This document shows positions 55,590 through 64,000 of a stretch of DNA of 64,000 nucleotides, one piece after another; within the stretch, counting starts at the first letter, position 1, and each line of letters begins with the position of its first letter. Where the stretch lies: positions 372,001-436,000 of the forward strand of contig BGZK01000098.1 of assembly GCA_005406025.1 (NCBI GenBank), written 5' to 3'. The notes below the pieces were generated by a model. The model made no database searches and had not been told where the DNA came from. It saw only the letters and a list, made by a program, of their open reading frames with translations. The DNA comes from Eumeta japonica. Its lineage: Eukaryota > Arthropoda > Insecta > Lepidoptera > Psychidae. A program made the position numbers and the translations under genes.

Positions 55590-57360
55590 AAATGCGGTTA
55601 CAATAAAATACCGACACCACAATATTAACATCAAACTTTACTTGTGAATATAAGTGTATAAAACCAGCATTTATTATAGACACTGGCGTGTATCTTATAA
55701 GTTATGACTTGTACTTATGTACGAAATTTTGGTAATTATTAAAACGATTGTAAACTTGATCTTTATCCTATCACATCCTGGTCTGGATCCCATTACCGAT
55801 CTCAATTCCTTTGATTATCCACCTTGCTCCCCCTCTTTCCCCCTGCCTCGCACCCCTCTCCCCAACTCTCTTTCAATTCTTACCTCATTTCCCCACACCT
55901 CATTCCCTTAAAGCAGTGAGAAAATAAACATAGCCGACAATATAAAGAATTTAAAATTCATAGAAAATAAGAGACGATCACTCAGTCGGCGATGGGCGTA
56001 GACTGTATTATAAATATGTGTATATAGTTCCTTAATAAATACTAATAACAAGTATTTCAGGTTAAACTATTTATAAGGATAACTGTAGACTGTATTATAT
56101 AAATAGGTTTATAGTTACTTTGTGTTTGAGCGTGCTGTCCGGATGCACATGCCAGGATAGTCGACTGATACTGAAAATACCACATCGCAAACCGACTAGA
56201 TATGATAAGAAAAAGCGAACACAAAATGAAAATCAGTAAAAAAAAATTACGAACTGTAAATCATAAAAAAAAGCTTGGTATTTTTTCAGAAGAAACGATT
56301 TTATCATGTATTTAATGGCGGTATTAAATAATGACTTCACATTTTCTATATTTTAGTTTCAATAATGAGGGATACGGGTATGGACAAAACCCAAATCACA
56401 TACGCATGCGGTACAGGTGCCAAAACGCCTGCCCGGCGTGATAATTAGGACACACATTGATCGGCAGCAATTCGAATCCAGCGGTAGACCCTCGTAGGTG
56501 AATTACAATGAGGACGATTTTAAAATAATATTTTTATTTTCAGCGGAAGCACATAATAAAATTGACATTATTGAAATAATTAATTAGGAAAAAAAATTCA
56601 ATACAAATGTCTCAAAATCGAAGTACTGTAAATAAATAGATAATTATGAAATTTTGTTATTTTAAGAGTATATAGGCAATTGATACAACCCGAAGCGCCT
56701 CTGCTGACAGGGGCCAAATTAGTGATGCGACGTGCCAGACGTAAGAAATTCAACAGTTCGGCAATTAAGGATATTTAAAGATAGAGGATGACAGTATTTA
56801 TTTCCAGTAGTCTCTGTTGATATTAAAGTGGTGCGGTTTGCGGATCTTTGTTGTTTTTATCGTGTGTACACATACAGCTTCAGTTCAATCTGTCAGTTTC
56901 TAGATTTTGTCTGTGGTTCGAACTTGATTCCAATCACGATGTCGAGTCCTGTTTAGATTCTGATTAAATTAAATTTAATGGACAACCTATAGGATAATAC
57001 CTATGACCTTTTCTGGTTTTTAAATTTATCCAGTATCATATTTTAATGAAATGGATTCCGTAATAATTTCCTCTAAAAACATAACAAATAAACACACAAA
57101 TATTTTCAATTTATTTATATCGGATTAAAATAACGTCAGATAGTAATACAAAAGGACTTAAATTAGTTTTTCTTGAATACCTGTTTAAATAAGCCACCTC
57201 TTGTGATTTTAAATATTTATTGCTACGCATAATTTACAAAATTATTACAATTTTTCTAATTTATCTGATTCGAATCGTGCAAAATATGTAACAAAGTAGA
57301 TAATAGTAAGTTAACATCCGAAGTAAATATTTCGAACTCCTACAAAATGTTAAAAATACA
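55590..57360. other. Mostly AT-rich stretch with a C-rich tract
   Basis: A strongly pyrimidine-biased tract lies at 55800-55905 and makes the 64-codon frame there an artefact. A GC-richer patch at 56690-56760 has no frame. No gene is supported. Confidence 0.4.
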
Positions 57361-57370
57361 TTGATTATCT

Positions 57371-57586
57371 CTAAGGAAATCTGCTATTAAATTCATCGAA
57401 TATCTTTTCAGGTACAAAGATCAGATCGATGAAGCTGCGTCCGGCGTCAATCACGCCGCGCTGTGGTGTGTCTCCCCGCAAACTTTCTATTTTATTAGGG
57501 ACTTCGACCTTAAGCCTGTTAACGACCGACGTCACCGATGCGAAGGCAAAGGACCGACGGCTTAAGCGGCTAGGTATGCTCAATAG
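57371..57586 (-). pseudogene. Non-LTR retrotransposon reverse-transcriptase fragment
   Basis: The 71-codon minus-strand frame reads 'LLSIPSRLSRRSFAF' at the start, then 'VVNRLKVEVPNKIES' and 'GVIDAGRSFIDLIF'. These correspond to the fingers region of LINE reverse transcriptases of the RTE/L2-like type: the 'NWRGITLLSIPSK', 'LLNRLK' and 'QxGFxxGRSxxDQIF' blocks in that order. The catalytic YxDD and everything C-terminal are missing; the frame ends at TAG 57371-57373. Just upstream the frame is closed by another TAG, so the 'NWRGIT' part is lost. It is a short internal fragment of a dead copy. The order and spacing of three motifs make this one of the firmer protein calls in the window. Confidence 0.65.
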
Positions 57587-57907
57587 CTAGACGGTGAGCG
57601 AGAGCTTAATGTGACTAAAGTTAAATACTCATCGATCATTTCGCCCGATGTTCAGGCTCGAAGCCAGTGAGTAGCTTGCGACTCGAAGACAACGCTCTTG
57701 GTCACAGAACCACCCCCGCTTTATAGCCGACCAGATTTCTTGCAAAAAATCGTTATTTTATCTTAACAATGGTTTTTGGGGTGAAAGTGTAAATACGATC
57801 GTATTATAATCCGGGAACAATTTCTTTTTTTGCACAGTCATCAACTTCCGAATACGCTAAAAGACCTGGATCTAATTTGATGATTTCGCTTTTAAGCGAA
57901 ACGTTTA

Positions 57908-58117
57908 ATGTCGGCGTTCTTTATCGGAGTTCGTATCAGACGATGGATTCACGTAATCCATAGCGCCGACTTTCAACAGATTCCCGACTTTGCAGCATTA
58001 AATTATCCGGTCTTTTACCGTAATGGCAGTAATGTAGCATCACTTAGCCAGATTTTTCAATTAGACATCAAACCGTCCGCCGGGCCGGTGGTTTTTTCCC
58101 CTACATTCGTTCTTTGA
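57908..58117 (+). CDS. Small open frame of unknown function
   Basis: ATG at 57908 opens 69 codons to TGA in DNA of about 45% GC. The product starts MSAFFIGVRIRRWIHVIH and ends KPSAGPVVFSPTFVL, with a composition compatible with a real protein. The other plus-strand frame tested closes quickly. The frame lies between two inverted repeats: TTTCGCTT/AAGCGAAA about 10 bp upstream and the perfect palindrome at 58137-58154 downstream. The LINE fragment at 57371-57586 is nearby, so it may belong to a degraded element. No family is recognised. Confidence 0.22.
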   Translation: MSAFFIGVRIRRWIHVIHSADFQQIPDFAALNYPVFYRNGSNVASLSQIFQLDIKPSAGPVVFSPTFVL

Positions 58118-58136
58118 TCCGGTAAACGATCCCATG

Positions 58137-58154
58137 AGCCCTTAATTAAGGGCT
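58137..58154. repeat. Perfect 18-bp palindrome AGCCCTTAATTAAGGGCT
   Basis: Fully self-complementary around TTAATTAA, 20 bp after the stop of the 57908 frame. GC-rich sequence follows (58165-58230). Confidence 0.8.
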
Positions 58155-58159
58155 AATGG

Positions 58160-59900
58160 CTAGAGCCGCCGCATCGTCCACCGCCGCGTTTATATGTAGG
58201 TACGTCCAGCGCCCGCGAAGGGCCCCTATTTTGATATTTCTTTATCGGGATGCACGATAGAGATAGATCATGGATAACGATTTTGTGAACCGCGGTTTGG
58301 GTATTTTCTGTTAAGCCTATATTTAAATTTCAAACAGCGAAATATATTAGTTAAGAAAATACTGAGTGCAAAGTTGTGCCTGTCTAATGCATGTGTGAAA
58401 TCGTTTTTCGTCTTCTCGCACCACACACGACATACAATGCTGCATATTATGTTGTATATGTTATGTATTATTATATATTATTTAAATATCAAAATATTAT
58501 AAACCTATAATTATGTATATATATACATATAGTACATATAGAAATTACTTCCTCGTTCAGTAATCTTTACCATCAATTATACTTTATCAACGTATAGAAA
58601 TTGTTGTATGAATAATGATGATAAGATGATAATTTATTATATAAGCCACCTATATGATAATAAAGAGTGAAATCGAAATTAAAAGCCATTATGAGAACAA
58701 GGAAATGTAATCCATCAAAGACTTGCTATCTCTTTATGGAAAAACGGATTTTAACGTATATATGACACTATAAAACCCTAGACAACGTGGATATCTAGTG
58801 CCCTCTCTGTTTCGTTCACAATTTTAAACATTCGCTACTTTATTATTTTCGTATTAATTTAATAAGTAATTTTACTGCACTCTTTCTTACGCAAAGAAGC
58901 TTTAATCATAGTAACGAAAAATACTTAAATACCTCATTATTTTACCTCATTATTTAATGTATTTTAGAAACTAGCACATAGTGATATACTGATTTCTAGA
59001 AACTGTACATAAGTCTATAAGTTATACTTATGAATAGGTCTATCAAGATGAGAATTGGACCCCAACGAATTCAATTACCATTGTAGCTTTAGATACATAT
59101 CAGCCATGTCTGTCGGGTAGTTAGATAGTGAAATAGCTGTTTACTATCAACAGTGAGTACCTCTGTACTTTGATCGAGACGCACCCAAATTACATTTTTT
59201 TTTTTTATTAGCAACACAGTTTTCCATCTGTAGGAGTCATTAAAAGCCAAATTTTTGGGAGTCAAGAAAGTTTTACTGGTAAATATGAACAACCACACAA
59301 TTATGTAATGAATTTGCCAAAGTAGTAATTCAGAGTAGCTCAAAAAAATATATTTATTGAATTTATAAGACAAAGTTGAAGTTATTTCTGTTTAAACCAT
59401 TGCCATTGATGCCTAGTCGATGGTCTGATTTTTAAAATTGCAACAAAATTAATTAAGTAACTTTAATGATAATAATAGTGTCACCTCCCTTACAATTTGA
59501 TCATAAATATTTCCTATAAACATTGTATTACTACATTGTACCATAATGTGTGTATTCATTCATATATATAATGTACGTTAATAAAATATAGTGTATAATA
59601 TAATATATAATTTTACACAAAATAACCATACTTAATTCTACCTTTCCAATTCTAATTTCCTATCGTTTACTTTTTTGGCCAGCGCGCGCGCTACAATAAC
59701 GATTAATACACTACAACGCGCGAAACTTTGCCGCTGTGAAATTAGTCACGAAAACTTCGCAATGGCATTACATCATTCACAGGCAATTCAGAACGGCAAA
59801 ATTTCGTGCGTTATACTGTAGGTTTTATTACCATTGAACATTATATAAATGGCAACCAACCAATAGAGCCATAGCCTTTGTCGCGCAAAGGGAATAAATG
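58160..59900. other. AT-rich stretch with two GC-richer patches
   Basis: CpG-richer patches lie at 58165-58230 and 59680-59830 and show neither frames nor repeats that I recognise. The rest is AT-rich. A minus-strand 94-codon frame at 59089-59373 matches nothing. Confidence 0.35.
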
Positions 59901-59902
59901 TT

Positions 59903-60980
59903 AAAAACCGACTAAGTGCGAGTTGGGCTCGCGCACCGAGGGTCCCGTACAAACCTGTAGGTATATGAGTAAAAGTTTACCCATCACGACAATCGAGTCA
60001 TAGTTATGGTATTTTTATTGCAAAATGAAATCCATAACATTACAATGTGGAAAGCTGAAGGAGTGTAAATTTAAAAAAAGATGTCTCTTTATCATTCAGT
60101 AATCCTTTATTTTATATTAACACATATCGTTTATTATATAATATAACAGAAATATCTACACTAGCCTTGCAGCAGTCTTGCAAAAGTTCTTTTATTAAAG
60201 TTATTTATTTGCAAAGTTTTTTTAATCACTATATAGAAATCTGGTTCAAAAATACTAATTAAGTATTAAATTGGAACTAGATCTGTAAATGGTGACTGAA
60301 CAAGCGTCTACCTGCTGCCGTTATCAATATTGAGCGAAAACGAGCAAAAAAATCATGTTTGTTGTATGGGAGCCAGTGGCGTAGCTAGCATGGGTGTCAC
60401 CCGGGGCGGATATCGTAGTAACACCACAATAAATATAGGTAGCAGTTACCCAATCTGCCACAGATTTACAAATTTTTCGAGGTGAACGTACTGATTTATG
60501 CCTAAGATTATTTTTTTGTGTATTTTTTTGAATCCACAATCACGATCGGGTGAATTTGGATGTCACCCCTAAATGGGTGGCACCCGATGCGGGCCGCCCT
60601 CGCCTCCTGCCCCTAGCTACGCCACTGATGGGAGCCCCCCTTAAATATTAATTTAATTTAATTAATTATTTTTAAAGTGAATATACAACTAAATATTCTG
60701 TGAATATTTCAAGCGTCTACTTGTTGCCGGTATCAATAACGAGCCAAAACGAGCAAAAAAATCAAATTTGTTGTATGGGAGCCCCCTTAAATATTTATTT
60801 TATTCTGTTTTTTAATATTTTTTGTTATGGAGGCAACAGAAATACGTCATCTGTGAAAATTTCAACTATCTGACTATCACGGTTCATGAGATACAGCCTG
60901 GTGACAGACGGACGGACGGACAGCGGAGTTTTAGTAATAGTATTCCATTTTCTACCCTTTGGGTACGGAACTCTAAAAAT
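59903..60980 (+). mobile_element. Lepidopteran 'AACCGACTAAG...GGAACTCTAA' element, interrupted
   Basis: The head 'AAAACCGACTAAGTGCGAGT' plus 'GCGCACCGAGGGTCCCGTAC' and the tail 'CTTTGGGTACGGAACTCTAA' are the ends of a repeat I know from many moths and butterflies. Upstream of the tail are 'TTCATGAGATACAGCCTGGT' and a GGACGGACGGACAG stretch. Internally a unit of about 160 bp beginning 'GCGTCTACYTGYTGCCGKTA' and ending 'TCTGTGAA..TTTCAA' is present twice (from about 60303 and from about 60712). The first copy is split by the MITE at 60374-60627. Other copies of the family: 26566-27214, 36546-37322 (reverse) and 37546-37605. Confidence 0.65.
60374..60627. mobile_element. hAT-type MITE, 254 bp
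   Basis: Its termini are perfect 15-bp inverted repeats, CAGTGGCGTAGCTAG, flanked by an exact 8-bp direct duplication ATGGGAGC (60366-60373 and 60628-60635). The uninterrupted second unit of the host repeat has the empty site 'GTATGGGAGCCCCCTTAAAT' at about 60774-60793, which confirms the insertion point. An 8-bp duplication and a CAGTGGCGTAGC-like end are typical of the hAT superfamily. There is no transposase frame, so the element is non-autonomous. Confidence 0.85.
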
Positions 60981-60989
60981 CGAAAATCC

Positions 60990-62210
60990 ATCGATTTTAC
61001 ACCAACTCCATGAAAAATAATTGTTTGAATAGGTATGGTGATTATTTAATTAATGATAATTTTACGTATTTAAACTTAAAGGCTTTAAAAATTACTATTA
61101 TTTACTTATTGTTTCTATTTTTTTGACGTGATAACGTCTTATAAATCGATGAACACCGGCTGCACCCACCAAAAAGCATGACTCATTGTCGCGTTCCGCC
61201 TGAGCCGAGCGTGCGAGCGAAAGCGCGGAACAATAGAGAGGCACGATCGGCCTAAGCGCTCGGCTTGTGACGCATCTATCTCTTTACTGTATGAATTAAG
61301 TAGAAAAATATTCGAATTAACGAGTGCAAATAAATGTTAATTTATCGAAAACATTGTCATTTTTCAATTAACCCCTTCTTTGTATATACAAAATAATGAT
61401 AATTCAGTGATAATAATTCAATTCAATTCATAAAAGAATGCAATTTTTCATCAATGTTTTCTTATGATATTATCACGTAAAATTATCGTCCGTAAACCGA
61501 CTTTACAGACAACCAATTTTTTTATTATTTAATTTACATGTACTTATCGATATATAAATTTCACTTTTGCTGTATGAAATAGTCTCTAATGTCTTAAGAG
61601 ACGAACATACAGACAAATTAAAGTGACATGTTTTCCTGGTTTTATTGTTGAAAACAAAAAATTAAATGGAGCAAATACTTACCCTGAGAAGGTAAATTAA
61701 ATTGATAACCTACTAAAATCAAAATCGTAACACCGTGCTATTTTGTATTTCTGAGAACTAATTTTTTTAATATAATTGGGTTGTACTACTTAAGTGTGAA
61801 TATACATTTAATTGTACACATTACTACGTAAAAAAGTACCAACGAACATATTGATAACCTTTTTGAAGGATCGTCAAATTTAAACTAAAATAGTTCAGCA
61901 CTTTCTCCGAGAATTACCAATTACGAGAAACAAAGCGAGAGGTGTCGTGGGGAAACCCGATAGGAATGAAGTTCCTTTCACAGCATATTGTGTATTAACA
62001 AATAACAAGGAGAGTGAAGAAATGACAATAAATTTGAATTTATTTTTAAAAAGTTATGAAAACAAACATTTCGTTATTAATTATTATTATAAAAATATAA
62101 ACTTATAATCACATTCAACACATTTACGAATATATACTGACACCGCGCGTCCATATACCTATATATAGACACATTTGCGAACAAGCTATAAGATAGAAAA
62201 CAAAAGTAAG
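60990..62210. other. AT-rich stretch with a CpG-rich patch
   Basis: The patch 61150-61270 ('GAGCCGAGCGTGCGAGCGAA') is GC-rich and may be conserved non-coding DNA or a repeat. I cannot tell which. No frame is supported. Confidence 0.35.
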
Positions 62211-62216
62211 TTTTTT

Positions 62217-62246
62217 TTTTCTCTCTCTCTCTCTCTCTTTCTCTTG
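62217..62246. repeat. (CT)n microsatellite
   Basis: A T-run followed by about ten CT steps with one interruption. It produces an Arg/Glu-repeat artefact frame on the minus strand. Confidence 0.9.
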
Positions 62247-62311
62247 TCTCTCTGTCCCAAAAGCGTCTTTCTCCGGTGTGACTCCCATCCGCCGAACACG
62301 CGATAAGGAAC

Positions 62312-62536
62312 CTAGTTCTGTACATCGTCAACCGAAACGGAATCACATTTTTCGCTCAAAGCGCGGTCGACACCCCAGAAAAAATTAGCGTAGTGTACAA
62401 ACAGAAAAATATTCCACAACCTCCTCATTAACATATCGCGTTGCTCGACCGTTATCATTTTTATTAAAACGCAATTAAAGCGCACAGATAATCCGGCCCT
62501 TAACCCGCCCTTCGCCGGGCCGTTGGGCGCGCTCAT
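62312..62536 (-). CDS. Small open frame, 75 codons, unknown function
   Basis: On the minus strand ATG at 62536 begins MSAPNGPAKGGLRAGLSVRF and runs to TAG at 62312-62314. It passes through 'LMRRLWNIFLFVHYANFF' (a hydrophobic stretch about residues 42-55) and ends 'CDSVSVDDVQN'. The first 20 codons lie in a strongly GC-rich block that continues upstream of the ATG to about 62575, like a 5' UTR. The C-terminal half is ordinary in composition. It could be a small membrane-associated protein or the first exon of a gene, but no donor, TATA box or known domain supports it further. Confidence 0.25.
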   Translation of the reverse strand: MSAPNGPAKGGLRAGLSVRFNCVLIKMITVEQRDMLMRRLWNIFLFVHYANFFWGVDRALSEKCDSVSVDDVQN

Positions 62537-62580
62537 GAAAAACAACGGCCGGCGCGCGCGACGCCGGCCACCGCGCGGAA

Positions 62581-62629
62581 TACCTAATGCTTGTACCTAA
62601 ATATTTGTAAAGTACCTAATACTTGTACC
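62581..62629 (+). repeat. Short direct repeat TACCTAATRCTTGTACC
   Basis: Two 17-bp copies at 62581-62597 and 62613-62629 differ at one base. They lie just upstream of the GC-rich block and of the minus-strand frame at 62312-62536. Confidence 0.8.
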
Positions 62630-62639
62630 CGATGTTTAC

Positions 62640-63880
62640 ATTTATCTTATTAGTTTTAGCGAGCTTCTATGTACACATAAAATATATCGGCATTAAGAAA
62701 GCGTTCCTGACGATTCCTATATGAACGTGCGTGTTGATTTTCAAGTTACCTGCTGAGGTGTCGGCACTGAAAAAACGAGATATGAAAAAAATCTGAGCGT
62801 TGCTCTATTTAGCGATGTTTATTTGTTAGGTTTTCAGGTTGTTAAATTGTTGCTGTGTTATTGATTCTTAATAAATGCCATTATGTGACATAATTTACAG
62901 ATTCCATTACATAAATAAAATACGTAGGTGTACGTACATTTTGTGTTGTATATGCATTTTATACATCTATTGTTGGAAATAAACTTTTCCTATAGGAAGT
63001 TGTCATATTCCTGTAGAGCAAAACTGGAAAGACGTCAAGCATAGCCCGATTGTCCAAAAAATTACGCAGTTTTTTGGTTTTATTTAAGAAAATAATATAG
63101 GCCTTTTAAAAGAATCATATAACTATTTTTGCATTGCAATGCTATGCTACCTTCAATTTTTAATTCATGTTATTAATGACATCACAAACAATTGCTTGTC
63201 TTTAAAAAAAAAATAATATTCCCCAGGACACACACTTGAGTATAACTTTCACCTCTTTAAGCGTTGTCTATTTATTATTTACTTTAAGTATCTTACATAA
63301 TAGTTTTATAATGATCAGCATTTGGCATATGAATATTATTAGCGATATGTTTGTCCAGACCGATTCTCACGCTTTACCCAAAACTTAAGAGATTATTTAT
63401 ATAACAACTCGACAACTATTGACATTTGCGTTTAACAAGAACATTTTACTTACATGGATGTCGAGTAAAACAAATTTTTCAAAGGTGAAAAAAAATCACA
63501 CTTTTCTTTAAGAATTTTAGAAGTACTAGTATGTTCTATATTTGTAAATTTACTACATAAAAATGTAAGTAATTCTGTTGCTGGAAATGGTTTAAAAAAT
63601 TGTTTTCTGTTTTTAATCCATAAATGAATAATGTATTGCTAATACTGAACGACCCCAACGCGAAAAAGTTATAAAAATCGTTAACGTGTTACTATGACTA
63701 AGGAGCATTGTCAAAAATGTATTAGTATAGTCTTAATTTTAAAAAATCCTCTATTTTAACGAAGCAATTTAAGCGTTCTTTAATATCAATATTTCTCTTA
63801 AATTGTGTATAATGTATACCAGCTGCGTCCGTGGATCCGTTCCCATAGACTATAGAATTATTGATAATTTTTTTATAAAT
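62640..63880. other. AT-rich non-coding stretch
   Basis: Nothing supportable is seen. Confidence 0.45.
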
Positions 63881-63888
63881 ATAATAAG

Positions 63889-63946
63889 TGGAGCGCGGAT
63901 CTTGCACCCGACGCCCTGACGACAGTCGTCTGTCGCCGCTCTCTAG
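63889..63946 (+). CDS. Possible 58-nt internal exon
   Basis: A GC-rich island of about 58 nt sits between AT-rich flanks. It is preceded by a T-rich tract and an AG (AATATAATAAG|TGG) and followed by a donor-like CTCTAG|GTATTA. One frame is open across it and reads 'WSADLAPDALTTVVCRRSL'; another open frame is Arg/Ser-rich. The match of composition edges to splice-like dinucleotides is suggestive, but the acceptor tract is weak and the protein is not recognised. Confidence 0.22.
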
Positions 63947-64000
63947 GTATTATTTTAAAGTAATATATATATATGTCCATATCCCAAATTAGTGGACTAC

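Noticed and set aside
55717..55911. Pro/Ser/Leu-rich frame
   Set aside because: Translation of a pyrimidine tract; no other evidence.
62077..62346. Arg/Glu-repeat frame on the minus strand
   Set aside because: Created by the (CT)n run at 62217-62246 and overlapped by a better frame.

Overview
The window is AT-rich eukaryotic DNA (by eye about two-thirds A+T). It contains no operons, Shine-Dalgarno sites, CRISPR array or intact tRNA/rRNA gene. Most of it is non-coding and broken up by old mobile elements. The best indication of origin is the repeats. Several match types I know from moths and butterflies: an element starting with an 'AACCGRCYAAGTGCGAGT...CCGTAC' head and ending 'TACGGAACYCTAAAAA', tRNA-derived SINEs with a 'CCCCGTGCCTCAGAGA' body, and an RTE-type tail 'CACGCGGACGAAGTCG'. 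I infer Lepidoptera, not a particular species. The window is probably intergenic or lies within very large introns. I found no complete, confidently identifiable protein-coding gene.

Left third (1-21 kb): plain AT-rich DNA with a GC-rich island at 3.33-3.66 kb, a cluster of perfect hairpins at 8.8-9.13 kb, a broken mariner transposase N-terminus at 10.94-11.16 kb (minus), SINE copies at 10.1, 13.2 and 20.1 kb, a dyad plus TATA region at 12.75-12.85 kb, and a candidate TATA promoter with a strong splice donor at 18.50-18.69 kb.

Middle (21-45 kb): copies of at least four repeat families, a fold-back MITE at 32.0-32.6 kb, three consecutive hairpins at 38.0-38.2 kb including a perfect 44-bp palindrome, a long (CA)/(TG) microsatellite at 39.2 kb, and several GC-rich patches that could be exons. 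The most protein-like are at 31.64 kb (plus) and 40.26-40.7 kb (minus).

Right third (45-64 kb): a candidate first exon encoding a signal peptide at 49.85 kb behind a TATA-like box, a candidate TATA promoter with a 5' exon at 51.8-51.93 kb, a 2.4-kb element with about 594-bp inverted arms around a decayed spliced zinc-finger-like gene (53.17-55.58 kb), a reverse-transcriptase fragment (57.37-57.59 kb, minus), and a lepidopteran repeat (59.90-60.98 kb) interrupted by a hAT-type MITE that has an 8-bp target duplication. A possible 58-nt exon lies near the right edge.

The mobile-element calls rest on repeat structure and recognisable protein motifs. The candidate exons and promoters rest only on base composition, open frames and splice or TATA consensus, so they are tentative.
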